Of a stretch of DNA of 64,000 nucleotides, positions 37,178 through 45,061 are shown in pieces. Positions within the stretch are counted from its first letter, which is position 1, and each line of letters starts with the position of its first letter. Under the pieces are notes generated by a model, which saw only the letters and a program-made list of their open reading frames with translations, was not told the DNA's origin and made no database searches. The translations under genes were made by a program, and so were the position numbers. Source of the stretch: Alitiscatomonas aceti (GTDB taxonomy: Bacteria > Bacillota > Clostridia > Lachnospirales > Lachnospiraceae); the NCBI RefSeq assembly GCF_025567195.1, contig NZ_JAOQJF010000008.1:62001-126000 (forward strand), in the 5' to 3' direction.

Positions 37178-38332
37178 TTACAGCATTTCCAGGAAGGCCG
37201 CAACACGGGTCTCGATCTGGCCGCTGTCTGTGGTGGAATAATCGGTCTCCAGCTTCAGATACGGAACGCCCAGCTCGTCCTCAACCACCCGGCGGGTCTT
37301 GTGAGATTCCACGTTAAAGGTATGGCAGGCCTGGAGGATCACCTCGATCACGCCGTCTACCTTATATTTCTCGATCATTTTCTTTGTATTTTCCAGACGG
37401 TCGTCGTTGGGCGTCATAACGGAGCAGTGGATGGAAAGATACCGGTCAGAAATGGCACGTAAAATATCGTCTGCGTTCTCGTCGATCATCATGCTCCTGG
37501 TACGTTCGCCGGAGCAGTCGTCCAGGCAGACAATGACTCCGCCGTTGTCCTCGATCACCATCCCCACCTTCTGGATCACACCGCCGGTGGGACAGCCTGT
37601 GATCAGGATCCTCTTTGCGAAGGCGGGCACAGGACGCTCCCCTCTTTCATAAGCGGCTTTAGCCTCGTTCACCAGCTCTTTGATATTGGAGATCTGCTGC
37701 TGCAGGTCGAAGGTAAAGGTACCCTTCTGAAGCGCCAGCATCATCTCTGTGCCGCGCATGGGCGGAGGGCAGAGGGCCTGGAGCTCATACATTTCGCAGA
37801 GGGCCTTTCTCTGCTCGTTGCGTACCCGCACGGCCCGTCTCAGATCCTCGTCTGTAATGGTGATGCCAAACTTTTCTTCCAGTTTTTTCTTTAAAAGACA
37901 TACTTCCTCATACCAGATATCCCTGGCATACGGGCGGTCCTGTCCCTGGGGAAGCTGCATCACATACGTTTCTTTGATCTCGTTCAGAAGCTCATACATC
38001 TTTTTCTTTCCGTCACAGGTGGTCTCACCGATGATGATATCAGAAAAATATGTATACGGACATTTTTCCGTCACAGCAAAGCCGTAGGTTCCCTTGATCA
38101 GCGGACACAGGTTTTTGGGGAGCACCTTTTCTGCATCCGGGATCGTCTCGTTGCTGGTCCCGCAAAGGCCGATGGCCGCAATATTTCCAGCGTCCAGCAG
38201 CTCCTGGGGCGTATAGGAGCAGAGACAGCCCGCTAATTTTCCGCCGTTTTCCTTAAATTCCTTGGCTGCCAGGAAGCCGTTTTTTCTGGCATCTACAAAT
38301 TCATCAAATAATTTGGGCAGATCACGATTCAT
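37178..38332 (-). CDS. Double-cubane-type 2-hydroxyacyl-CoA dehydratase family protein
   Basis: A 384-residue single-chain HgdB/BcrC-family protein of the YjiM type. It is Cys-rich, including GETTCDGKKKMYELL, EKCPYTYF, ITGCPTGG, CLDDCSGERT, IHCSVMTPNDD and QACHTFNVES. Related double-cubane cluster proteins hold an [Fe8S9]-type cluster and, with an ATP-driven activase, perform very low-potential two-electron reductions of small molecules; the physiological substrate is not settled. Here the activase is the immediately preceding gene (17-base gap) and the selenium gene yedF is upstream. There is no second dehydratase subunit, which argues against a classical acyl-CoA dehydratase. Confidence 0.82.
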   Translation of the reverse strand: MNRDLPKLFDEFVDARKNGFLAAKEFKENGGKLAGCLCSYTPQELLDAGNIAAIGLCGTSNETIPDAEKVLPKNLCPLIKGTYGFAVTEKCPYTYFSDIIIGETTCDGKKKMYELLNEIKETYVMQLPQGQDRPYARDIWYEEVCLLKKKLEEKFGITITDEDLRRAVRVRNEQRKALCEMYELQALCPPPMRGTEMMLALQKGTFTFDLQQQISNIKELVNEAKAAYERGERPVPAFAKRILITGCPTGGVIQKVGMVIEDNGGVIVCLDDCSGERTRSMMIDENADDILRAISDRYLSIHCSVMTPNDDRLENTKKMIEKYKVDGVIEVILQACHTFNVESHKTRRVVEDELGVPYLKLETDYSTTDSGQIETRVAAFLEML

Positions 38333-38349
38333 TCTGATGTTTCCTTTCT

Positions 38350-39099
38350 CTATACGGCAGCCGTAAGCGCTGCTCCGATGGCCCCGGCGTATCTGGCCAG
38401 GGGTACGCTTTCCACCGGCGCATGGAGCGCAAGGGAAAGGCGTTCTAAAATATAGGGATCCTCACAGAGCCCGCCGGTGAGGAAATACTGATCCCCCTCC
38501 ACCTGGGAGATCAGCTGCACCACCTTGGTGACCACCGATTCGATGACGCCGTAAGCGATATCTTCCCTGGGAGTTCCCTTTCCGATGAGGCTGATGACCT
38601 CCGATTCTGCAAACACGGTACACATGGAGCTGATGGTAATGGGATTTCCCCGGGATGCCAGGTCTGAAAGCTCCTCCATGGTCAGTCCCAGACGGTTGGT
38701 CATGACCTCCAGGAACTTCCCGGTACCCGCAGAGCACTTATCGTTCATGATGAACTTCATGACACGGCCGTTTTTCAAGGCGATCCCCTTGGTATCCTGG
38801 CCTCCGATGTCGATGACCGTCCCATTCCTTCCGAACAGATGCCAGGCTCCCTTTCCGTGGCAGGTGATCTCTGTTACAGATTTATCGGCATAGGGGACCG
38901 ATATCCGTCCGTAGCCCGTAGCCACATAGGCGGCGTTATCCTTGTGGATCCCGTCCTTCTCCAGCATCTGGTAGATATCCTCCGCCGTTTTCCTGCTGCT
39001 GAAGCCTGTATTTAAAAGGTAGGTCTTCACGACCTCCCCATCCTTTATGACTGCTGTTTTGGCCGCACTGGACCCGATATCGATTCCCACCTGATACAT
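38350..39099 (-). CDS. Acyl-CoA dehydratase activase-type ATPase (HgdC/YjiL family)
   Basis: A 249-residue ASKHA-fold ATPase that injects electrons into its partner on ATP hydrolysis. Phosphate-binding loops are GIDIGSSAAKTAVI and VIDIGGQDTKGI. The inter-subunit [4Fe-4S] ligands are the Cys of NDKCSAGTGKFLEVM and of SSMCTVFAESEV. LTGGLC and the ARYAGAIGAAL end complete the fold. The homodimer shares one cluster. It lies between yedF (19-base gap) and the double-cubane protein, and is surely its reductase partner. Confidence 0.92.
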   Translation of the reverse strand: MYQVGIDIGSSAAKTAVIKDGEVVKTYLLNTGFSSRKTAEDIYQMLEKDGIHKDNAAYVATGYGRISVPYADKSVTEITCHGKGAWHLFGRNGTVIDIGGQDTKGIALKNGRVMKFIMNDKCSAGTGKFLEVMTNRLGLTMEELSDLASRGNPITISSMCTVFAESEVISLIGKGTPREDIAYGVIESVVTKVVQLISQVEGDQYFLTGGLCEDPYILERLSLALHAPVESVPLARYAGAIGAALTAAV

Positions 39100-39118
39100 G
39101 ATACTCTCCTGTTATTCC

Positions 39119-39733
39119 TTACTGCTTGATGATCTTATCTGCGTTGGCAAGCTTTTCCACAATGGTGTACATATTGGTCACGCTTCCCACCGCCAGCTTG
39201 TCTTTCAGATTATAATAATCCAGACATGTTCCGCATGTAAGGATCTCCACGCCCTGGGCTTCCATATTCTTTAAATCATCCAGAGACGGAGAGCCCTCGG
39301 TCGTGATGGTTGCGCCGCCGTTGTAGAAAAGGATGGTGCTGGGAAGCTCGTCTAACTGGGAAAGAGCAAAGATAAAGCCCTTCATCAGGACCTTGCCCAG
39401 CTCGTCGTTTCCATGTCCCATGCGCTCGGAAGCGATGGCTACTACGGTGTTTTTTCTTCTGTCCACGCCGCAGGAAGCCTCCTCCTCGGCTCCGTTCTCC
39501 TCCAGGGGCTTGTCCAGGGTGATCTTCACGATGAACAGCTTTTCTTCCTTCTTCTCTGCAAAGGACTTTAAGCCCTTGCTGGATGCCAGACGGGTCAGGT
39601 TCTGGACGGCGATCTCATTATCTACATGAACCTCAACGGTTCCAGCCTCTGTCATTGCCTTTAATGCCTTTGTGGCTTTCACTACCGGGATCGGGCACTG
39701 GTCTCCCACTGCATTTACGACTACATTTGCCAT
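39119..39733 (-). CDS. yedF: Selenium metabolism protein YedF
   Basis: A 204-residue fusion of a TusA/SirA-like domain (1-75; GDQCPIPVVKATKALKAM with the conserved CPxP) and a C-terminal DsrE-like domain (NTVVAIASERMGHGNDELGKVLMKGFIFALSQLDELP; GTCLDYY). YedF tracks with selenium use and is commonly beside selD; its exact chemistry (selenium or sulfur relay) is not established. The start at 39733 has AGGAGG 8 bases upstream. It is divergent from selD. Confidence 0.9.
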   Translation of the reverse strand: MANVVVNAVGDQCPIPVVKATKALKAMTEAGTVEVHVDNEIAVQNLTRLASSKGLKSFAEKKEEKLFIVKITLDKPLEENGAEEEASCGVDRRKNTVVAIASERMGHGNDELGKVLMKGFIFALSQLDELPSTILFYNGGATITTEGSPSLDDLKNMEAQGVEILTCGTCLDYYNLKDKLAVGSVTNMYTIVEKLANADKIIKQ

Positions 39734-39779
39734 GATCAAATCCTCCTGCTTGTATTTTTCGCCCAATAAGCTGCCCTTT

Positions 39780-39809
39780 ATTTTATCGTTGTTTCAGCAG
39801 TCTTGTCAA
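39780..39809 (-). promoter_or_regulatory. Promoter of the yedF operon
   Basis: On the minus strand a perfect -35 TTGACA (39804-39809), an 18-base spacer and -10 TAAAAT (39780-39785), about 45 bases before the yedF start. Confidence 0.68.
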
Positions 39810-39859
39810 ATAGCATATTTCAATACATATACCGGTTGTAAATATGTTTATCTATACGG

Positions 39860-39888
39860 TTGCTTTTTAAAAATCCAGGTGTTATGAT
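39860..39888 (+). promoter_or_regulatory. Promoter of selD
   Basis: -35 TTGCTT (39860-39865), a 17-base spacer and -10 TATGAT (39883-39888), about 30 bases before the selD start and back-to-back with the yedF promoter. Confidence 0.6.
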
Positions 39889-39919
39889 GAAATCATGATC
39901 AATTAGGAGGTTTTTACAA

Positions 39920-40960
39920 ATGGCAAAAGAACTGCCCCTTACTCAGATGACCACCGCGTCCGGCTGAGCAGCCAAACTGGGACCGGGTGTCCTTACAGAA
40001 ATACTGGAAGATCTTCCAAACGTTTATAATCCCCGCCTTCTGGTGGGTTTTGATACCAGCGACGACGCATGTGTCTACAAGATCACCGACGATGTGGCCG
40101 CCATCCATACTGTGGATTTCTTTACGCCCATCGTGGACGATCCCTACCAGTTCGGACAGATCGCCGCAGCCAACGCTTTGAGCGACGTGTACGCCATGGG
40201 CGGACAGCCGGCGGTGGCAATGAACTTATTATGTGTTCCCAACTGTCTTTCCAAGGAAACGATCCGGCAGATCTTAAAGGGCGGCCACGATAAGGCCGTG
40301 GAAGCCGGCTGCACCATCGCCGGCGGCCACACGATCCAGGATCCGGAGCCCAAATACGGTCTCTGCGTCACTGGGTACGTGCATCCCGATAAGATCCTTA
40401 AAAATGTCGGCGCACAGCCTGGGGATCTTTTAGTGATCACCAAGCCCCTGGGAACCGGCGTCCTGACCACAGGAGCCAAGGCAGACCTGGTATCAAAAGA
40501 GGATTATGACGCCATGACCTGTTCCATGGCCACTCTGAACGCCAGGGCAGCTGAAGCAGCCCAGACCTTCCCGGATGTCCATGCCTGCACCGATATCACA
40601 GGCTTTGGTCTTCTGGGACATGCCTATGAGATGGCAGAGGGAAGCGACAGCACCTTAAAGCTCTTCAGCAAAAAGCTTCCGCTGCTCCACGGAGCCAGAG
40701 AGCTGGCGGAAATGGGCATCATCCCTGCCGGAGCCTACCGGAATATGGATTATGTGAAGCCCCATTTACGGATCATGGATTCTGCCGAGCAGTGCCTGGT
40801 GGATCTGATCGCAGACCCCCAGACCTCCGGAGGCCTTCTGGTGGCCCTTCCCGGCGACCAGGCCATGGAGCTCTGCAAAAAGCTGACCGCCCAGGGCATC
40901 ACCGGAGCCATCATCGGCGAGGTGGTGGAAAAGACGGATGTGGATCTGATCATTGAGTAA
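39920..40960 (+). CDS. selD: Selenide, water dikinase, itself a selenoprotein (UGA = Sec16)
   Basis: SelD makes selenophosphate from selenide and ATP for selenocysteine and selenouridine synthesis. The ATG at 39920 follows AGGAGG (39905-39910) and reads MAKELPLTQMTTASG, then an in-frame TGA (39965-39967), then AAKLGPGVL. The TGA sits where other SelD proteins have their catalytic Cys or Sec, three residues before the essential Lys (Lys19). Reading through gives 346 residues, normal for SelD. Later family signatures are GFDTSDDACVYK, MGGQPAVAMNLLC, GGHTI and DITGFGLLGHAYEMA. A hairpin fits a bacterial SECIS just behind the UGA. Gene callers that stop at UGA would start this gene too late (for example at 40043). 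Confidence 0.95.
39965..39998 (+). promoter_or_regulatory. Sec UGA and candidate bacterial SECIS hairpin
   Basis: After the UGA (39965-39967), GGAC (39980-39983) and GTCC (39989-39992) close a CGGGT loop, with CTG/CAG pairing below. The loop is about 17 bases from the UGA and contains G residues, as required for SelB recognition. The pairing is read by eye. Confidence 0.7.
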
Positions 40961-40970
40961 ACGTTTATAA

Positions 40971-41012
40971 TCTGGAATTTTGGAACTCATCTAAAATTCC
41001 GGATTTTTTTTA
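40971..41012 (+). terminator. Terminator of selD
   Basis: TCTGGAATTTT (40971-40981) pairs with AAAATTCCGGA (40993-41003) around an 11-base loop and is followed by eight T residues. Confidence 0.9.
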
Positions 41013-41069
41013 TGTTCATAAGGCCGGAAAAATGATATAATCTCTGTAAAAACAGACAGGAGGGATACT

Positions 41070-42116
41070 ATGACAGAAGAATTTACGATCCATGAGATCT
41101 CCCTGGGATTTCCCCACGATAAAGAGATGCTGGTCCGTTTTTTATCGGACCATGAGCTGGTTTTTGAAGATGACATCGAAACTGCCTTCGGCGTTTTTGA
41201 CCAGGACGAGACTCTGCTGGGCTGCGGCTGCTGCGCCGGAAACCTTTTAAAATGCTTTGCCGTGGACGAGGCCCTAAGAGGTCAGAACGCCCTGGGAAGC
41301 CTGGTATCCAGACTGGTGGAAAACCGGTTTGAAGCTGGCCACTATGATCTTTTCGTCATCACCAGGCCAAAAAACAAGGTTCTTTTCACATCCTGCGGCT
41401 TTTATCCCCTGGCTGAGACCCAGTCGGTGCTGATGCTGGAAAACAGGAAAAACGGGCTGGAGCGTTTTTACTCTGCATTCCTCCCGGAATCCCTTGAAAA
41501 CCATGGAAACACCCTGACCGGAGGCGTGGGCTGCATCGTCATGAACTGCAATCCCTTTACCAAAGGCCATCTGGCTCTGATCACCTATGCCGCCTCCCGG
41601 TGCAGCCTGCTCCACATTTTTGTGGTGGAGGAGGACCGTTCCCTCTTCCCCTTTGAGGTGCGGATGCGTCTGGTAAAGGAAGGAACGGCCCACCTTCCCA
41701 ATGTGAAGGTCCATCCCTCTGGCCCATATATGATCTCCTCCGCTACCTTCCCCACCTATTTCCTGAAAAAAGGCGAGGATGCAGCCAGGATCCAGAGCGA
41801 GCTGGACATCACTCTGTTCGCCTCCCGGATCGCCCCCTTGTTCCATATCACCAAGCGGTTTGCCGGAGAGGAGCCTCTGGATCCGGTGACAAGAGATTAT
41901 AACGAGGCCATGATCCGGCTTCTGCCCCAGTACAGCATTTCCTTTATAAAGATCGCCCGGACCACGGCGGAGACCCCCGAGGGAAAGCCAGAGGTGATCA
42001 GCGCCTCCAGAGTCCGGAAGTTGCTGGCTGAAACCGGCGTTACAGAGGAGGTCTTACAGCTTGTGCCGCCGTGTACGGCCCAGTATCTGAAAAACGAATT
42101 TGGAGCGCGCCCATGA
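41070..42116 (+). CDS. citC: [Citrate (pro-3S)-lyase] ligase
   Basis: A 348-residue CitC, which acetylates the thiol of the citrate lyase prosthetic group using ATP and acetate. An N-terminal GNAT-like region (about 1-130) is followed by a nucleotidyltransferase domain with NCNPFTKGHLALITYAA (the HxGH-type motif). ATACTATG has AGGAGG upstream; a -10 TATAAT (41036-41041) with a poor -35 is the likely promoter. Lyase subunit genes citDEF are not next to it. The last 4 bases overlap citXG. Confidence 0.93.
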   Translation: MTEEFTIHEISLGFPHDKEMLVRFLSDHELVFEDDIETAFGVFDQDETLLGCGCCAGNLLKCFAVDEALRGQNALGSLVSRLVENRFEAGHYDLFVITRPKNKVLFTSCGFYPLAETQSVLMLENRKNGLERFYSAFLPESLENHGNTLTGGVGCIVMNCNPFTKGHLALITYAASRCSLLHIFVVEEDRSLFPFEVRMRLVKEGTAHLPNVKVHPSGPYMISSATFPTYFLKKGEDAARIQSELDITLFASRIAPLFHITKRFAGEEPLDPVTRDYNEAMIRLLPQYSISFIKIARTTAETPEGKPEVISASRVRKLLAETGVTEEVLQLVPPCTAQYLKNEFGARP

Positions 42117-43552
42117 AATTAAACCAGATCTTCTGCGGCTCTCCGGCGTCCCTGACAGAGATCCTGGACGCCCGGAGCCGCCGGGCCGGGAAACAGAAAA
42201 TCCTTTTAAACACACCGGGGGCCCGCTGCCTCATCAGCTTTTCCTTAAATATCCCTGGAGAGATCAAGTGTTTTCCCATGGCCATCCGGGCTTTCGAGAA
42301 AGGTTTCCGGGAGATCCGGGCCGCCGTTTCCGGCCAGGACCTCCTCTCTTTTGAGGAATCCAGGGAAAACACAGGGCCGGAGGCCTTTTTCCTTCTGGCT
42401 GCCGATGCCCCGGAAATAAAGAGGAAAATGGCCTCCATCGAAGAAAACCACGGACTGGGACGGCTCTTTGACATAGACGTCCTGGGACCGGATTCCGTTC
42501 CCTTAAGCCGCTCTGTTCTTGGCCTTCCGCCCCGTTCCTGCCTGATCTGCGGCGAAAATGCAAAGGCATGCGCCAGGAACCGCACCCATTCCATGGAGCT
42601 GGTACGGTGGAGGACTGCCCAGATCCTCAACGACTATTTTAAGGAACAGTCTGCCGACCAGGCAGCGGCGGCAGCCGTCCGCGCCCTGCTCTATGAGGTA
42701 TCGGCTACGCCAAAGCCCGGCCTGGTGGACCGGAATAACTCCGGTTCCCACCAGGACATGGACTTTTTCACCTTTGTGGACAGCAGCTCCGCCCTGATCC
42801 CCTGGTTTCGGGATTTTTTCAGCATCGGCTGGGAGCATGGGGACGAGACCGGGGACCGGCTTTTTGAACGGCTCCGTTTTGCCGGACAGAACGCCGAAGC
42901 AAAGATGTTTTCCGCCACCGGCGGCGTCAATACCCACAAGGGTCTGATCTTTGCCTCTGCCATCCTCTGCGGAGCCCTGGGAAAGGTATATAAAGACGCC
43001 TTCCTGCTCGGAAAGAAGCCTCCTGTGCCGCTGGACGCGGTGGTCGGGGAATGCAAAAAGCTGGGAAGCTGCTCTCTGAAAGACTTCAAAGCCGAAGACA
43101 GACGCCAGGACGTGTCCGCCGGGGCCGGTCGCAGACGATCCACAGAAGAAACGGCTGGGGAAAGGATCCACACAGCCTACGGCATTGCCGGAGCCCGCGG
43201 AGAGGCTGCCCTGGGCTTTCCGTCGGCCCTTACCATCGGCCTTCCGGCCTTAAAGGCCTGGCTATCCCAGGGCTTTTCCTTAAACGACGCAGCCGTCCTG
43301 ACGCTTCTTTCCCTGCTCTCCCAGGTGGACGACACCAATATGATCCACCGGGGCGGCTTAACAGAGGCTGCTGCCGGAAAAAAAGAAGCCGGTGCCCTCC
43401 TTGCAGAGCTGACCCCGGAATCCTTCAGAGAAAAAACAGCCGCCCTGGACCAGTCCTTTATAAAAAGGAATCTGAGTCCCGGCGGCTGCGCAGATCTCCT
43501 GGCCGTCAGCCTGATGATCTGCTTTTTAGAGGAAAGCGGGATGATCGCCTAG
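42113..43552 (+). CDS. citXG: CitX-CitG fusion for citrate lyase prosthetic-group assembly
   Basis: A 479-residue fusion. Residues about 1-165 are CitX-like, the transferase attaching the phosphoribosyl-dephospho-CoA group to the acyl carrier subunit (LGRLFDIDVL, RSCLICGENAKACARNRTHS). Residues about 185-479 are CitG-like, the triphosphoribosyl-dephospho-CoA synthase (LLYEVSATPKPGLVDRNNSGSHQDMDFFTF, TGGVNTHKGLIF, DDTNMIHRGG). An Arg/Ser-rich insert (EDRRQDVSAGAGRRRS) lies within CitG. ATGA overlap with citC shows co-translation. Such fusions are known in enterobacteria and Bacillota. Confidence 0.92.
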   Translation: MKLNQIFCGSPASLTEILDARSRRAGKQKILLNTPGARCLISFSLNIPGEIKCFPMAIRAFEKGFREIRAAVSGQDLLSFEESRENTGPEAFFLLAADAPEIKRKMASIEENHGLGRLFDIDVLGPDSVPLSRSVLGLPPRSCLICGENAKACARNRTHSMELVRWRTAQILNDYFKEQSADQAAAAAVRALLYEVSATPKPGLVDRNNSGSHQDMDFFTFVDSSSALIPWFRDFFSIGWEHGDETGDRLFERLRFAGQNAEAKMFSATGGVNTHKGLIFASAILCGALGKVYKDAFLLGKKPPVPLDAVVGECKKLGSCSLKDFKAEDRRQDVSAGAGRRRSTEETAGERIHTAYGIAGARGEAALGFPSALTIGLPALKAWLSQGFSLNDAAVLTLLSLLSQVDDTNMIHRGGLTEAAAGKKEAGALLAELTPESFREKTAALDQSFIKRNLSPGGCADLLAVSLMICFLEESGMIA

Positions 43553-43554
43553 GA

Positions 43555-44151
43555 TCATCCCCTTTCTTCCCCCGTTATCCTGCACCTGTCCTCCTCCGTC
43601 ACCTTGCGGAGCACCCGGCAGGGATTGCCCGCAGCGATCACCCCGGATGGCATATCCTTCGTGACCACGCTTCCAGCCCCGATGATGGTCCCGTCCCCGA
43701 TGGAAACACCGCCGCAGACAGTAGAATTGGCTCCGATCCAGACGTCACGGCCAATGGTGACCGGCGCTGACGTACCGATCCCGGCCGCCCGCTGGGCCGC
43801 GTCTTTGGAATGGCCGGAGCAGGCAATGCAGACGCCCGGCGCAATAAACGCATTTTCCCCGATATGGACCGGAGATGTGTCCAGGATCACGCAGTTATAA
43901 TTGATCACCGTCAGCCCGTGGGTGTGGATGTTGAAGCCATAATCACAGCGGAAGGACGGTTCGATGAACGTCAGAGGGTTGCACGTTCCCAGAAGCTCCC
44001 GCAGGATCTCTGCCCGCGCATCTCCCTCCTCCGGACTGGTCTGATTGTACCGCCAGCACAGCATTTTTGCCTTTTTCTGAAGCTCTCCCGGCATGTCCCT
44101 GTGGTCTGAGCAGTATGCCTCTTTCTTTTTCATGATCTCTAACATATCCAT
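43555..44151 (-). CDS. Sugar O-acetyltransferase, left-handed beta-helix (maltose/galactoside type)
   Basis: A 198-residue hexapeptide-repeat acetyltransferase of the Maa/LacA family, which transfers acetyl from acetyl-CoA to sugars as a trimer. The N-terminal Maa domain (EIMKKKEAYCSDHRDMPGELQKKAKMLCWRYN) precedes beta-helix rungs (VHIGENAFIAPGVCIACSGHS, VTIGRDVWIGANSTVCGGVSIGDGTIIGAGSVV). The likely catalytic His is in CSGHS. GGAG is 9 bases before the ATG. It overlaps thiM by 13 bases on the same strand, so the two are probably cotranscribed. Confidence 0.92.
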   Translation of the reverse strand: MDMLEIMKKKEAYCSDHRDMPGELQKKAKMLCWRYNQTSPEEGDARAEILRELLGTCNPLTFIEPSFRCDYGFNIHTHGLTVINYNCVILDTSPVHIGENAFIAPGVCIACSGHSKDAAQRAAGIGTSAPVTIGRDVWIGANSTVCGGVSIGDGTIIGAGSVVTKDMPSGVIAAGNPCRVLRKVTEEDRCRITGEERG

Positions 44152-45047
44152 TTCATATTTCTCCCTATGTACGCCTCATATAAACCCAGGTCCGGCTGGC
44201 TGAGAGCGTCCAGAAGCTTCCATTTATATGTTCCATACCCTCCGTCCCCAATGGCCTCGCAGCTAAAAGAGACCATGGATACCGCCGAGGCCGCCAGAAG
44301 GGCCATCCGGTCCGTTCCCGGCATGGCTCCCGTTTTTTTATGCTCCGCTGCCAGAAGGGCTCCCAGGACGGCTCCTGTGACGCAGCCCGTGCCCACCAGG
44401 TTCACCCGGCGGCTCTTTTCATGGCCGAAGGCAGCCCGGAAGATCCGGTCTTTTCCACCGCTCTCTGAGATCCAGCAGAGCTTATCCACCGCTCCTGTCT
44501 CCAAGATCACCATGTTCCGGTCTTTTTCCCTCATATCCCTTAAAAACGCGGCCTCCTCTTCCAGATGGGAAAACGTCCCCACACTGTCCACTCCGCTGTG
44601 GGCGGTGGCTCCGGTGAGCACCGTGTGGATCTCTGAGCTGTTTCCCTTCAGCACTCCGGACCAGGCCCTCCCAGGCCATGAAGCCGCGCACAGACTGGCC
44701 GACGCTTTTTTCCGGTATCCGGACGCCCCGGCTCCCACCGGGTCCAGGACCGCCGGGATACCCAGATTTCCGGCAGTCTGAAGCGCCCGCTCACAGGCCA
44801 GATATTTTTCTTCTGACGGCTGGCCCAGGTTCACTGCCAGTCCGTCCGCCGATCCGGTGATCTCCTCCATCTCCTCCGGGGCCTGGGCCATGAGCGGTCT
44901 GGCCCCCATGGCCGCCATGGCGTCGGCACAGAAGGAGGCCGTCACATAGTTGGCGATCATGTGCACCAGAGGTGCCTGATCCTTAACCATGGAAAACGCC
45001 TCCGCCATCCCACGTCCCCAGTCTTTTGTCTCTCCTGTCAGCTCCAT
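44139..45047 (-). CDS. thiM: Hydroxyethylthiazole kinase
   Basis: A 302-residue ThiM, phosphorylating 4-methyl-5-(2-hydroxyethyl)thiazole in thiamine salvage. Signatures are PLVHMIANYVTASFCADAMAAMGARPLMAQAPEEMEEI near the N-terminus, LDPVGAGAS, GVLKGNSSEI and the catalytic-loop NLVGTGCVTGAVLGAL. The length is slightly above the usual 270. It starts 14 bases after the upstream gene stop, with no TPP riboswitch visible in its own or the upstream leader. Confidence 0.92.
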   Translation of the reverse strand: MELTGETKDWGRGMAEAFSMVKDQAPLVHMIANYVTASFCADAMAAMGARPLMAQAPEEMEEITGSADGLAVNLGQPSEEKYLACERALQTAGNLGIPAVLDPVGAGASGYRKKASASLCAASWPGRAWSGVLKGNSSEIHTVLTGATAHSGVDSVGTFSHLEEEAAFLRDMREKDRNMVILETGAVDKLCWISESGGKDRIFRAAFGHEKSRRVNLVGTGCVTGAVLGALLAAEHKKTGAMPGTDRMALLAASAVSMVSFSCEAIGDGGYGTYKWKLLDALSQPDLGLYEAYIGRNMKWIC

Positions 45048-45061
45048 TCTTCTTCCATCTC

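Noticed and set aside
40043..40960. selD starting at an internal codon downstream of the UGA
   Set aside because: That start would lose the catalytic residue, Lys19 and the ATP-binding N-terminus, and has no ribosome site, whereas 39920 does.
43090..43150. Frameshift inside the CitG part of citXG
   Set aside because: The Arg/Ser-rich insert looks odd, but the frame is continuous and CitG motifs are intact on both sides.
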